A program made the translations under genes and the position numbers. The notes under the pieces are model-generated. The model was given only the letters and a program-made list of their open reading frames with translations, made no database searches and was not told the DNA's origin. Below are positions 1-11,377 of a DNA stretch of 64,000 nt, in pieces. The first letter of the stretch is position 1. Each line of letters starts with the position of its first letter. Source of the DNA: Larus michahellis (taxonomy: Eukaryota; Chordata; Aves; Charadriiformes; Laridae); NCBI RefSeq assembly GCF_964199755.1, contig NC_133913.1, positions 8,534,201-8,598,200 on the forward strand. The letters run 5' to 3'.

Positions 1-465
1 ATTCTGATAGTTTTCTTTTCCTCCACATGCCTTGAGATGATGCCCAGAACAAGCTGTTCCATCATCTTTCCAGGGATGGAGGTGAGGCTGACCGGCCTGT
101 AAGCTTCCTGGGTCCTCCTTCTTGCCCTTTTTGAAGACTGGAGTGACATTGGTTTTCCTCTAGTCCTTAGGCACCTTGCCTGTTCTCCAGGACCTTTCAA
201 AGATGATGGAGAGGGGCTCAGCAATGACTTCTACCAGCTTCCTCAGTACTAGTGGGTGCATCCCATCAGGACCCATGGACTTGTGGGTATCTGATTTACT
301 TTATTGATCTCTAACTTGATCCTCCCCAACCAAGGGGAAGTATTCCTTGGTCCAGACTTTCTCTGTTACCTCCAAAGTCTGGGACTCCCGAGGGCTGGCC
401 TGAGCAGTAAAGACCAAAGCAAAGAAGGCATTCAGTAACTCCGCCTTCTCCGCATCCTCTGTCAC
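1..465 (-). mobile_element. CR1 LINE fragment (ORF2, linker and start of reverse transcriptase)
   Basis: Read on the minus strand this gives typical CR1 ORF2 protein pieces: a PGKMMEQ-like RT motif near 1-60, the SMGPDGMHP-like motif near 240-290 and the acidic EKAE..NAFFA linker near 380-450. It has neither a CR1 3' end nor a 5' end. At about 465 the text jumps to a downstream part of ORF2 (NLMKYNQAKC), so a second copy or a rearrangement begins there. Not coding today. Confidence 0.85.
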
Positions 466-1525
466 CATGGCACTTGGCCTGGTTGTACTTCATGAGGTTT
501 GCACAGGTCCACCTGTCAAGCCTGTCAAGGTGCCTCTGGTGCCTGTCAAGGCACCCCTTCCATCCAGTGTGTTGACCATACCACACAGCTTGGTGTCGTT
601 GGCAAACATGCTGAGGGTGCACTCACACTGTCCATGTCCCTGACAAAGAAGTTGAACAGCACCGGTCCCAGTACTGACCCCTGAGGAATGCCACTCGTCA
701 CCGGTTTCCATGTGGACATCGAGCCATTGACCGCAACCCTTTGAGTGCAGCCATCCAGCCAGTACCTTATCCACCAAGAGTTCCACCCATCAGATCCATA
801 GCTCTCCAATTTAGAGTCAAGGATGTCGTGCAGGACACTATCAAGGAGGAGGTGATCCTTGAACACTAACCAGCTTCCTTTGTCCCCTCTCCCCTACAGT
901 GCTTTATCCCATGGAACCCTACCAAGCAGATCCCTTAAGAGGTCAAAGTCTGCTCTCCTTAAGTCCAGGGTAGTGAGTTTGCTGCGTGCCCTTCTGTGCC
1001 CTAAAGATCTTGAACTCTACCATTTCATTATCACTGCAGCCTAGGCTATCAAGGCTTGACATTCCCCACCAGCCCCTCCTTGTTGGTGAGGACAAGGTCC
1101 AGCATAGCTCCTCTCCTTATTGTCTCCTCTACCACTTGAAGAAGATAGTTGTCATTGATGCATTCCAGGAACTTCTTGGATTGCTTGTGCCCTGCTGTGT
1201 TGTCCCTCCAACAGATATTGGGGTCGCTGAAGTCCCCCATGAGGACCAGGGCCGGTGAATGCAATGTTTCTCGTATCTGTCTATAGAGGGCCTCATTCAC
1301 TCCATCATCCTGGTCAGGTGGCCTGTAGCAGACCCCCACTGTAACATCACCCTCCCCTGCTGTTGCCTTGAATCCTGATCCATAAGCTCTCGATTGGCTC
1401 TTCATCCATCCCCAGGTGGATCGCCATGCACTCCAGTTGGTCATTGACATAGAGGGCAACACCCCTTCCTCATCTCCCCTGCCTGTCCTTCCTGAAGAGC
1501 CTGTATCTTTCCATTCCAATATTGA
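466..1525 (-). mobile_element. CR1 LINE fragment with internal deletion (RT and endonuclease parts)
   Basis: On the minus strand 546-866 encodes RT pieces ([29 protein letters not shown]) and 1049-1519 encodes the endonuclease half ([33 protein letters not shown]). Between them, near 850, the copy jumps from the RT core straight to the stretch that follows the endonuclease, so several hundred bases of ORF2 are missing compared with the long copy at 49.9-55.2 kb. It is 5'-truncated near 1525 and broken. Confidence 0.88.
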
Positions 1526-1579
1526 ACTATAATTCCTTCAGAAATTTCAATCTGGAATTTATCAGGGCCTCAAGCAAGC

Positions 1580-1960
1580 CTAGATGCCATGACCAGCCTC
1601 ATCTGAGACCCTCATCTTCTGCCATAGCTCCAGCAGCTCCACAGACGCTTATGCTCGGATGTTCTTCCGCCTACCTCCCCTCCCACTTGTGTGAGCAGTG
1701 TCATAAGGAGTCCTGTGCCTAGCCCTGTCACTCGCTCCTCCTGACTTGTTTCTAGGCTTCCTGATTGGCCTTGGACCTGACTCGTCACCTTGTGTTTATC
1801 AGATGATCACTGGCACTCAAAGGAACCTGCTAATGTCACTGGCCCTGTTCTGCTCACCTTTCGTGTGTGCTGCAGGGTTGCACCCTGTTGCTGAGGTCCC
1901 TACCTCTGCCTGTGTTTTGGACACCCTTGTCCCCAGATTAGTCCTCTCTCATGGAGAAAC
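1580..1960. repeat. Unclassified dispersed repeat
   Basis: This stretch is richer in GC than what follows. Its part around 1690-1760 (a GTGTGAGCAGTGTCA-type core, then CCTGTCACTCGCTCC and CTTGTTTCTAGGC) resembles 14900-14975 in the same orientation, which marks it as a dispersed element. It lies directly beyond the 5' end of a CR1 fragment. I cannot name the family. Open frames in it look like chance. Confidence 0.45.
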
Positions 1961-4439
1961 ATTATTCTTGCTGCTCTCAGTAGCACTATACACTGTGTGT
2001 TATGCCAAGGCACATGAAAATGAAACATGTAAACACTGAATAACCCCTTATTGCAGGCAAAGTTTTTGTTTGTTTGTTTGTTTCCTGAGGGAGGAATGGC
2101 GGGTGTGTGGGAGCACTCATTAACAAGGCCTTCAAGAAAACTCAAGTGACTGTGAATTCAACTTGAAAATGGCGAATAAATTGGGGGAAAAAAGGTAAAG
2201 GAGTGGGTAATGGTGTACATTAAATATATATATGTATTTGTAAAGATATGTATTTGGTGTACAAAAAGATATTTTACTCATTGTTATAAATTTTAATCTG
2301 ATGCTCTCAGAATGAGAGGTTTTCTTTAAAATAACTATTTTCTGTACTTTTACAGTAAAATGTGTTTAAAAATAATAGGGAAATTCAAATGTTTTTCCAG
2401 AAGGAGAAAGAAAAAAGGTCATTTAGCCTGTGATTGAAATCTAAGTTTAAGCATCTACATATGTACTTAGATGTGAACAGGGAACCTTAACTTCTATAAA
2501 AGGTGGGTGCTTTTATGTGAGACTTATATTATCACCTTGGAAACACTGAGGCATCTGTTGCCCCCACATGGGGGAAGATTTAGCAGAGGATACATGGTCG
2601 ACCTGTTTCTTTTCAGTAGCATCAGTGGGAGACCAGGCAGGATTAATTCAGTTGCCTAGGCACATACTGACCATCACTTGATCTGTTCTAGTGGATCCTT
2701 TCTGCTCTACTAATGTCCAGAAAGGAAGCATCCATGTTTTGGACACCCTCAGACACTAAATTGCTCTCTAGACTCCATCATCTGCACTGGCCAGGTAGGG
2801 TACTTAAGGCATCCTAAATGACATGATATCTCTCTGTGGGCAATTGAATCAAGGTGTATACCTCTGACTCTAGTGGGAGGTTAGATAGATAGATGTGGAC
2901 CGAAATAACAGAGCATTCTGTCTCATGTCCAGCTGCCATTCTGAAAATGCACAAGTCTTCAATAGATTCTATGCTGTATCTACACAACTGCAAGGTTGTC
3001 TCTGGTGTCTAAGGACATCTAAAAGGATGTTAGATGTCTATGTTTTGGTCTATTGATCCCAGCTTGCATTTACATCCAGACACCTCTATTTAGGTCACTA
3101 AATGCTAGTGTCTTGATCTTTAACTGACTCCCAACATTATGGTTTTGGGGCATACTTAGAATGTGTCCAAAATGTTCTATAAGTGACTGCAACTATGACC
3201 ATTAATTGTTAATTAATGTTAATTAATTGTTAATTGTTCCTTTCTTCAGACTTGCCTTGATTTTTTTTGCACTGTTGCTGTTGATTGGTATTGCCAAGCA
3301 GCAGAGTAAAATCATTACGTACTTGCACCACCACTAGAAATGCTCATTAACAGAGATGCCAAGTGGGAGTCTACTTGCTTGGGTATGGAATAAATGATGA
3401 AACAAGGGAGAAATAGCGTCAAACACAAAAAAAGGGATTGTTAACCCCAGAGCATCCAGTCAGAAGCATGCATGTAGTTTTACAGAGAATTGGAGTGTAC
3501 ATAAAGCATTTGGGAAGACAAGGGAGGTGAGAAGAGATTGCATTTCTGTCTATAACTCACTAAATGGGGAGGAGGAAGGAAACAGTGAAGCTTATCCTGA
3601 AATTGTCACAAGGTAAGCATGCCCTTGTTGCTGGTTGACTTGTTTCATTATCTGCAGCCACTAGGAATGTGATTCACCTTTCTTTCCTTTGCATAGTCTT
3701 AGACTTCAGAGAAGTATATAGAAAACAGAAGGGTAGCAACTGTGATGACATTTTTTAATTGAAAAAATGGTTCAATAGGAGACCGGGGAAGAGTATACTA
3801 AGAAGTCTGTCTTAACTAAGAAGAGCATTCCTGAGCCACACAAATAAGGATGATACATCGGGAAAAATTAATATGGATTTTCTAAAGAATTGAGTTTCCT
3901 GAACTTGTAAACAAACAGGTAGATAAAGCAAATCTGATTATTACATTCTATTTGGATTTCGCCAGAACTTTTCATAGAAATGAAGCTACCCTATACTAAA
4001 AGGAAAGAGCCTTAATTTCTTTTTTAAAAAAATAAACAAAAATCAAACTTGGGAAACAGCAGTAAATGAATTAATGGACTCCTATGTCCGAGTTCATTGT
4101 ATTCAAGATACTCATAAATATTCCAAAATGATCCGGAAAATGAATGAGCATGTAAACTCAGCTGTGGAGACCTACAGAAAGACTGGATTGCTTGAGTCAT
4201 TAAGTTTGCTAAGATGACAGGTGGAATTTGATAAAGACAACTTAGAAGTGCTGCATCTGAGGAGAAGTAATGATCCTGGAAGATGATCTGCTCTCCTTAC
4301 TCTAAGAATGGGATTGATAACATCTCCAATAACTATGACAAGAACTTAGACAAGTACCTCACATGACAACACATATTTGAAAAACAATCTGTGTTGAATC
4401 CTACCCTTATTTTTTTAACACAGAAAAGCAAACAATAGA
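1961..4439. other. Intergenic, AT-rich, no gene seen
   Basis: No open frame of note and no recognised element. It holds a short (GTTT)n run at 2066-2084 and an AT-rich stretch of TTAATTGTTAATTAA motifs at about 3200-3236. Confidence 0.6.
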
Positions 4440-6287
4440 TGTTGTAAGGCTATGTAGGGAGAAAATCAGAAAGGCCAAAGCCCAACAAGAAATTAACCTG
4501 GCTTTGGATGTTAAGAATAATAAAAAGAGTTTCTATAAATATATTAGTAACAAAAGGAGGACTCAGGAGAATCTCCATCCTTTATCGGATGAAGGTGGTA
4601 ACATAGGGACAAAGGATGAGGAGAAGGCTGAGGCACTTAAAGCCTTCTTTGCCTCAGTCTTTAGTAGGAGAGTCAGTTTTTCCCTGAGTACGCAGACCCC
4701 TGAGGTAGCATATAGGGGCGGGGAGCAGAATGAAGCCCCTGTAATCCAGAGGGAGGTGGTGAGGGACCTGCGGGAACACCTGGACGTACACAAGTCTATG
4801 GGGCCAGGTGGGATCCATCCGAGGGTACCGAGCCACTTTCCATCATTTACCATCAGTCCTGGCAAACTGGGGAGGTTCCAGTTGACTGGCGTCTAGCAAA
4901 TGTGATGCCCATCCACATGAAGGGCTGGAAGGATGATTTGGCCTGTCAGCCTGACCTTGGTGCCTGGGAAGGTCGTGGAACAGATCATCCTGAGTGCCAT
5001 TATGCGGCACATGAAGGAAAACCAGGCGATCAGGCCCAGTCAGCACGGGTTCATGAAAGGCAGGCCCCGCGTGACTAACCTGATCTCCTCCTATGACAAA
5101 GTGACCTGCTTGGTGGATGAGGAAAAGGCTATGGATGTTGTTTATCTGGACTTTAGTAAGGCCTTTGATACTGTTTCCCACAGTATCCTCCTGGAGAAAC
5201 TGGCTGCCCATGGCTTGGATGGGAGTACTCTTCGCTGGGTAAAGAAATGACTGGATGGCCTGGCCCAGAGTGTAGTGGCGAATGTCCAGTTGGCAGTCAG
5301 TCACAAGTGATGTTCCCCAGGGCTCGATATTGGGGCTGGTTCACTTTAATATCTTTATCAATGATCTGGATGAGGGGATTGAGTGCACCCTCAGTAAGTT
5401 CGCAGACGACACCAAGTTGGGTGGGAGTGTCGACCTGCTTAAGGGTAGAAAGACTTTTCAGAGGGATCTGGACAGGGTGGATGGATGGGCCGAGGCCAAC
5501 TGTATGAGGTTCAACAAGGCCAAGTGCCAGGTCCTGCACTTGGGTCACAACAACCCCACGTAGCGTTAGAAGTTTGGGGAAGAGTGGCTGGAGAGCAGCG
5601 TGGCAGAAAAGGACCTGGGGGTCTACTGCCGGCTGAATATGAGCCAGTGGTGTGCCCAGGTGGCCAAGAAGCCAACGGCTTCCTGGCCTGTATCAGGAAC
5701 AGTGTGGTGAGTAGGACTAGGGAAGGGATCGTCCCGCTGTACTTGGCACTGGTGAGGCCCCACCTCGAGTACTGCGTCCAGTCTTGGGCCCCTCACCACA
5801 AAAAAGACATTGAGGTGCTGGAGTGAGTCCAGAGAAAGGCAAGGGAGCTGGTGAGGGGTCTGGAGCACAAGTCTTGTGAGGAGTGGCTGAGGGAGCTGGG
5901 GGTGTTCAGCCTGGAGAAAAGGAGGCTCAGAGGAGACCTTATTGCTCTCTCCAACTACCTGAAAGAAGGGTGTAGTGTGGGGGGGGTCAGTCTCTTCTCC
6001 CAAGTAACAGGCAATAGGACACGAGGAAATGGTCTCAAGTTGCACCAGGGGAAGTTTAGATTGGATATTAGGAAAAATTTTTTCACTGAAAGGGTTATTA
6101 AGCATTGGAACAGGCTGGCCAGGGAAGTGGTTGAGTCAGCATCCCTGGAGGTATTTAAAAGACGGGTAGACATAGTGCTTAGAGATATGGTTTAGTCATG
6201 GTTTTTGTCAATGTTAAGTTGATGATTGGACTAGAAGATCTGAAAAGTCCCTTCCAACCTAGACCATTCTATGATTCTATGATTTTG
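4440..6287 (+). mobile_element. CR1 LINE, 5'-truncated, plus orientation, with 3' end
   Basis: Plus-strand frames spell ORF2 from the linker to the C-terminus: KKSFYKYI near 4530, VHKSMGPGGIHP near 4790, YLDFSKAFDTVSHSILLEKL near 5140-5200, FADDTKLGG near 5400 and the C-terminal RLDIRKNFF / HWNRLAREV motifs near 6060-6125. The element ends with repeats of ATTCTATG at 6267-6287, the diagnostic CR1 3' terminus. The reading frame changes several times, so it is dead. ORF2 wording such as [20 protein letters not shown] differs from the 30-kb and 50-kb copies (IFVRDMDSG), so it belongs to another CR1 subfamily. Confidence 0.92.
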
Positions 6288-6724
6288 TACAAAATCTTGG
6301 GCAATGAATCCTATCTGTATCTCAAAGTGATCTGTCAAACATCAAAGGAATCTTCCATGTGTACAACGGAATGAAGGTCTCTAAAATTTTAAAAGTCAAA
6401 CTAAATTACTCTGAATACCTTGGGATAAGACTTATCTAGTTCCATTTAGACATCTAAAAGATAAACGTAAAAGTCTGAGCAAGCTGTCAACATTTCTCTG
6501 TGGTATCAATGAGACAGGAACTTCCAGAAGGCAATCGTGAAAAAGCTGAAGTCCCAAAACAGAGGAACCTAAGGTCACTTGGATGTCCAGGACTTATCTG
6601 CCTGAAATCCAGGTGCACTGCTTAAGACTGACTTCCTCAAGACTCACTTCTATAGCATGCCTGTGTCACATGTGTCAGACACATGTAGGTGTCTCTGGTA
6701 CTCAAAACCATCCAGTGACCCAAC

Positions 6725-7291
6725 TGTGCTGGTTTTAGCTAGAATAGACTTAAATGTCTTCATAGTAGCTAGTATGGGGCTATGTTTTGGATTTGTGCTG
6801 AAAACAGTATTGATAACACAGGGATGTTTTAGTTATTCCTGAGCAGTGCTTGCGCAGCATTGAGGCCTTGTCTGCCTCTCACATTGCCTTGCCAGCAAGT
6901 AGGCTGGGGGCGTGCAAGAAGCTATGACGGGACACAGCTGGGACAGCTGACCCCAACTGACCAACTATTCCATACCATATGAAGTCATGGTCAGCAATAA
7001 AAGCACAGAGAAGAAGAAGGAAAGGGAGGACTTCAGGATTTCTGGCATTTGTCTTCCCAAGTAACCATTACATTTGATGGAGCCCTGCTTTCCTGGAGAT
7101 GGCTGAACACCTGCCTGACAATGGGAAGTAGTGAATGAATTCCCTACTTTGCTTTACCTATTAAACTGTCTTTTTTTCAACCCATGAGTTTTCTCACTTT
7201 TACCCTTCCGATTCTCTTCCCCATCCCACTGAGGGGAAGTGAACGAGCGGCCATGTGGTACTTAGTTGCTGGCTGGGGTTAAACCATGACA
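6725..7291 (+). mobile_element. Solo LTR, ERVL-type
   Basis: Starts TGTGCTGGTTTTAGC and ends GGTTAAACCATGACA, the ends of a widespread avian ERVL LTR. An A/T-rich TATA-like element (GCAATAAAAGC) lies near 6993 and an ATTAAA near 7160, both in plus orientation. The 5-bp flanks (CCAAC, CTGAC) agree only in part. No internal retroviral sequence adjoins it, so it is a solo LTR fossil. Confidence 0.8.
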
Positions 7292-8900
7292 CTGACTGAT
7301 TTAATTCAGATCTTCTGAAGATACCCGCCTGCCCGTTTAACACAGAGGGAGATATATCTTACCTGCTTGTGCCCATTAATTACGCCGAAGTCCAACATCT
7401 CTGACTTAGAAGTCTAAATCACAGATGATTTTTGTACTTAATAGAAATCAAGGGATCGTAATTCCAAATTTATGCTCAGATTTCGGTATTTTCTGTTCAC
7501 AGTTGACTTGTCTGATTCCTTTGGACCTTAGCTAATAATCTAAAGTTTAAGTTTGCTGGACAGGCTGAGTGAAGAAGACTAACCACAGACCTCTGCAACA
7601 TAATCATTTGCCTTTGAGCTCTGCTACAGTTAGTGGAGACTGAGCCAATAGGGTTACTGGACTTCTATGTATTCTGAAAGAGACATGTAAACTAAGTCAG
7701 ACCAATCACTGCTACCAGTCTATATCCCACATAAAAGGAAGTTTTCAATACTAATTCTGATGCAAATATCTACATTGCTAATGTCTTAAGTTAGATAAAA
7801 TTAATCCTGGAGGCAGTGACAGTTTCACTGGGAGTATGCAAAAGGCTTCAAGAGGACAGAATGACTTTCTGTTAATAGCCCTAATCATGGTTCCCAGTGA
7901 CTGGTAGTGTCCAGATACCAAAAACTTGACATCCACGTAGATCAAGCTTCTATTTTAAAAAGCTTTAGCTAGTTTCAGACTTAAGTTGAAAATAATAATC
8001 ATTGTAAGTTATGTAATATATTTTTTTTCCTTTTCTTAAACACAAATATTCTCTCTGAGGATCTCTGAACAGAAAAGGCATTTTGTTTAAGATACAAGTA
8101 AACAATTAGTAGGACTTAACTCTGCACACTTAACATCTTTAAAAATAGCTTTATGTAGCAGAAAGTAAAGTAAAACTGAACATTAAATCTTTCCAAGCTC
8201 ATAATAGGAGAATTAATTTTGTTACCTTTGTTACTAGCTACTTGGCCACCTAACATTGTTACTTGATGCTCAGAAAGTTACAATAAGATGAAGTAAATAA
8301 ATATTTGACTTTTACAGGAAGATGATATCTCAAGAGATGGAACTGAAAAGCACAAGAAATTACATATTTCCATGACACATAATGAAACCTTTGGTTGAAC
8401 TTCAAAACAAATACCTGTGACTGAAGAATTTCTGCCCTCTGCACTATCACTGCAACTTGGCTTTTCCAAAGCATCAAAGAAAATTAGGTCCACAATGTCC
8501 ACGGAGAGCATGTAGTACCAAGCACAGATTTTTCTTATCTGACACAAAGGCTGCAAACCCATTTTTTTTTATTTATTTATTTTATTTTTTGACGTATGAA
8601 TAATAGTTTAAAAGCAGACTAAGTCTTTATGTCAAAGTATGGAACTCCGTATGGTACTTCTGATTTAGACATGTATTTTGTGTGATCTGGATAACTTCTG
8701 GAAGGGGATGGGTGAATATTATCTCTGATGGGGAAGGTGATGGAATTAGCCTCACAAACATTAAGTTAGCAGGCAAACCTACCCTCTTGGGAAACCAGGA
8801 TTTTTAGTTGCAACCTTTCCAGGGAATTACACTGAAAGTTGGTAGACTCTTCTCAGAATCTCAAAGTATTTTCAGCAACTTTACTGCAACCGCTATAGTC
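7292..8900. other. Upstream region of the first OR gene
   Basis: AT-rich DNA with no recognised repeat. OR genes usually have one or more non-coding 5' exons several kilobases upstream, so the promoter and 5' UTR exon could lie here, but I cannot place them. The open frame extends about 90 bases upstream of the chosen ATG without another ATG. Confidence 0.4.
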
Positions 8901-9854
8901 ATGACAAGAGCAGAGCAGGGGAATGAAACAGCTGTTGTGGAATTCATCATCCTGGGTTTCCAAAGTATTCCAGAAGTGGAGTGTATGCTATTCGTGATTT
9001 TTCTAGTGACCTACTTCACAACTCTATCAGGGAACCTCCTGATCATGGTGCTGGTTGTGACTGATCATCGCCTTCACAGTCCCATGTTCTTTTTCCTAGG
9101 GAATCTGTCATTCTTGGAGACCTGTTACACTTCCACCATCCTGCCCAGAATGCTGGCAAGTTTCCTAAAAAAAAAATATGTTATTTCACTTAATGGTTGT
9201 TTTTTGCAGTACTTTTTCTTCACTGGGCTAGCAGGTGCAGAATGTTGTCTCCTGACCGCCATGTCTTATGACCGGTACATTGCGATATGCAAACCACTGC
9301 ATTACACAACCATAATGAACGGCAGGTGCTGCCTCCAATTAGCAGGTGTATCTTGGGTAAATGGGTTGTTGGCTAGTGCCATAGTCACCTCTCTGATGCC
9401 ACAGCTGACTTTCTGTGGCCCAAATGAAATTGATCATTTCTTCTGTGACTTCGCACCAGTGGTAAAGCTCTCCTGCAGTGATACCCACTGGATTGAGCTT
9501 GTAACGTTCATCTTGGCCTCCCTTTTGACACTACCCCCATTTCTCTTGACACTCATATCTTACGTATGCATTAGCTACACTGTCCTCAGGATCCCATCCT
9601 CCACAGGAAGGCATAAGGCTTTTTCTACCTGTTCTTCTCACCTCACTGTCGTGACACTTTTCTATGGGACCCTGATGGTTGTGTACTTGTTACCAAAACC
9701 AAACACACTGGGAGACCTCCACAAAGTGTTCTCTGTCTGCTACACAGTTCTGACTCCACTGGTCAATCCCCTCATTTACAGCTTAAGAAATAACAACATA
9801 AAGAAGGCTTTGAGAACAGCTCTGAACAAATACATGTTTTTTGATAAGGCATGA
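8901..9854 (+). CDS. Olfactory receptor, class II, OR6/OR11-like
   Basis: Encodes a 317-residue odorant-binding GPCR that would couple to the olfactory G protein in cilia of sensory neurons. The frame is uninterrupted and intronless. Visible marks: an N-glycosylation site at N8 (NET), GN in TM1 near 44-45, LHSPMFFFL at 59-66 (usual Y replaced by F), conserved C100, MSYDRYIAIC at 121-130 ending TM3, an extracellular loop 2 with C172, C182 and C192, KAFSTCSSH at 239-247 opening TM6, and NPLIYSLRN at 289-297 in TM7. The start is the ATG at 8901, which gives the normal N-terminus; the open frame upstream has no ATG. An A8 run (9170-9177, KKK) is intact. Family 6/11 is judged from memory of family motifs, not a search. 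Confidence 0.95.
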   Translation: MTRAEQGNETAVVEFIILGFQSIPEVECMLFVIFLVTYFTTLSGNLLIMVLVVTDHRLHSPMFFFLGNLSFLETCYTSTILPRMLASFLKKKYVISLNGCFLQYFFFTGLAGAECCLLTAMSYDRYIAICKPLHYTTIMNGRCCLQLAGVSWVNGLLASAIVTSLMPQLTFCGPNEIDHFFCDFAPVVKLSCSDTHWIELVTFILASLLTLPPFLLTLISYVCISYTVLRIPSSTGRHKAFSTCSSHLTVVTLFYGTLMVVYLLPKPNTLGDLHKVFSVCYTVLTPLVNPLIYSLRNNNIKKALRTALNKYMFFDKA

Positions 9855-10526
9855 ACAAGCTCTTGTCAATTATTAAGGAAACTGAAATATCAGTCTGATG
9901 AAAACCTTTCATCTGAACATGAGGTAGTCTTTTTTCCTGGAAAGGAGACAAAGTTTCCAATGTCTTGAGAGAATCATGTAAGTGAGGGTCCTAGCTACTG
10001 GGTTGTTCAGGATATTTCTTTACTTGGACTAATTAATGTGTGAGCATTTCTGCACAAAAAACAACACCCACAAACTGCCTTGCTAGTCTCAGAATCAATG
10101 AGACAATGACCTGACCTGGGACATCGTGCTAAACCTAGACTAATTCATAGGCTCTATTTGTATATTTCAATGTGTTGGTTCACATCCTGGATTGAGAATC
10201 ATTCTGTTCCAGAGACTTCTCCTGGCAGTTCTTTCTACATAGATAAGACACCCAGAAATCACAAAGGAAGGAATGGTCCCGAAGTACAGACATTTGAACA
10301 TAGCATAGGAAATGTTTTGTGCACAGTTAAGATGAAAAGTGGCAGTGGATCGTGTATGTGCTGGAGTGATCAAAGAGGTCCACAGACCAGCTCTATATAA
10401 GAATTCGAGAGAAAAACGTTTTAAGGAGTCTCATTCTATCCACCTGAAGATGCTCCTGCAAAGACTTTTGCAACAGAGTCCCATCACTATCTGGACAGGG
10501 ACCAAGCAACATCTGATTGTGATTCA
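9855..10526. other. 3' flank of the OR gene, nothing recognised
   Basis: About 670 bases with no clear gene or repeat. No canonical AATAAA is obvious close behind the OR stop codon. Confidence 0.4.
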
Positions 10527-10531
10527 CCTTC

Positions 10532-11281
10532 TGTCCTGGTTTGAGGTAAAACAGAACCAATTTTCTGTTTTGTAATTTTACATTTTAGCTAAGCCTCTTC
10601 TAACTGACTAAACTCTGAAATTAACGGCATATTGTGGAGACACTGTTTATTCTCAGAATGATAAGACCTGATTATTTGTAATTTATACCAAGGAATGGTA
10701 TGCAGAGAGGCTCTTGCTTTTACTTATTGCTACAACAATGAAGGCCAGCTAACTTTGTTATATGGCCCATTGGAAGGTCATAAGCAGAAGAATGCAGAGG
10801 GGTTGCACCTGCAGGGAGGAGTGGACAGGACAGGTGACCCAAAACTGACCAACAGAGCATTCCATCCCATCTGCCTCATGCTCAGTATAAAAGCTGAGGG
10901 ATCAAAGGAGTCCGCCTCTTTCTTCAATGTCCAGCATCCAAGGAAGACTCTGTCTGCTTGTCTGCCTTTAATCCCAGTCCATGTATTCCTGAATCCACAT
11001 ATGGAATCCAGTTCCCATCTGTTACTGAGTACTGTCTGGGACTTTCTCAGTGCCTGCTGGTGACGCGATTGTCATCCTGGGAGCTTGACGATCCAGTTTT
11101 GTATATATTGTATATATTTGGTTATTTTCTTTTTATTCTTTTAGTCATATTTCCATTAAAGTAGTTTTGATTCCTCTAAACTCATAAGTCTGTTTCACTC
11201 TCTCCCTCGTCTCTTTGGAGAGAAGGTACGGGGGAGCATCTATCATTTATTTCAGTGGCCAGTCCAGCCCAAACCATAACA
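10532..11281 (+). mobile_element. Solo LTR, ERVL-type, perfect 5-bp target duplication
   Basis: The element begins TGTCCTGGTTTGAGG and ends CCCAAACCATAACA (750 bp). It is flanked on both sides by CCTTC (10527-10531 and 11282-11286), a 5-bp target site duplication as ERVL integrases make. A TATA box (AGTATAAAAGC) lies near 10885 and ATTAAA near 11153. No internal region is present, so it is a solo LTR left by LTR-LTR recombination. Confidence 0.93.
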
Positions 11282-11377
11282 CCTTCTGAGTATTAGCCTT
11301 TGCAAAGATCCCAATAATTTTTTATGATTTTTTAATAAATACTCTGTGACCATCTGTGCAACATAGTCAATGAAGGG

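Noticed and set aside
8808-8900. In-frame N-terminal extension of the first OR
   Set aside because: The upstream open frame has no ATG and would give an unusually long extracellular tail; the ATG at 8901 fits the family.
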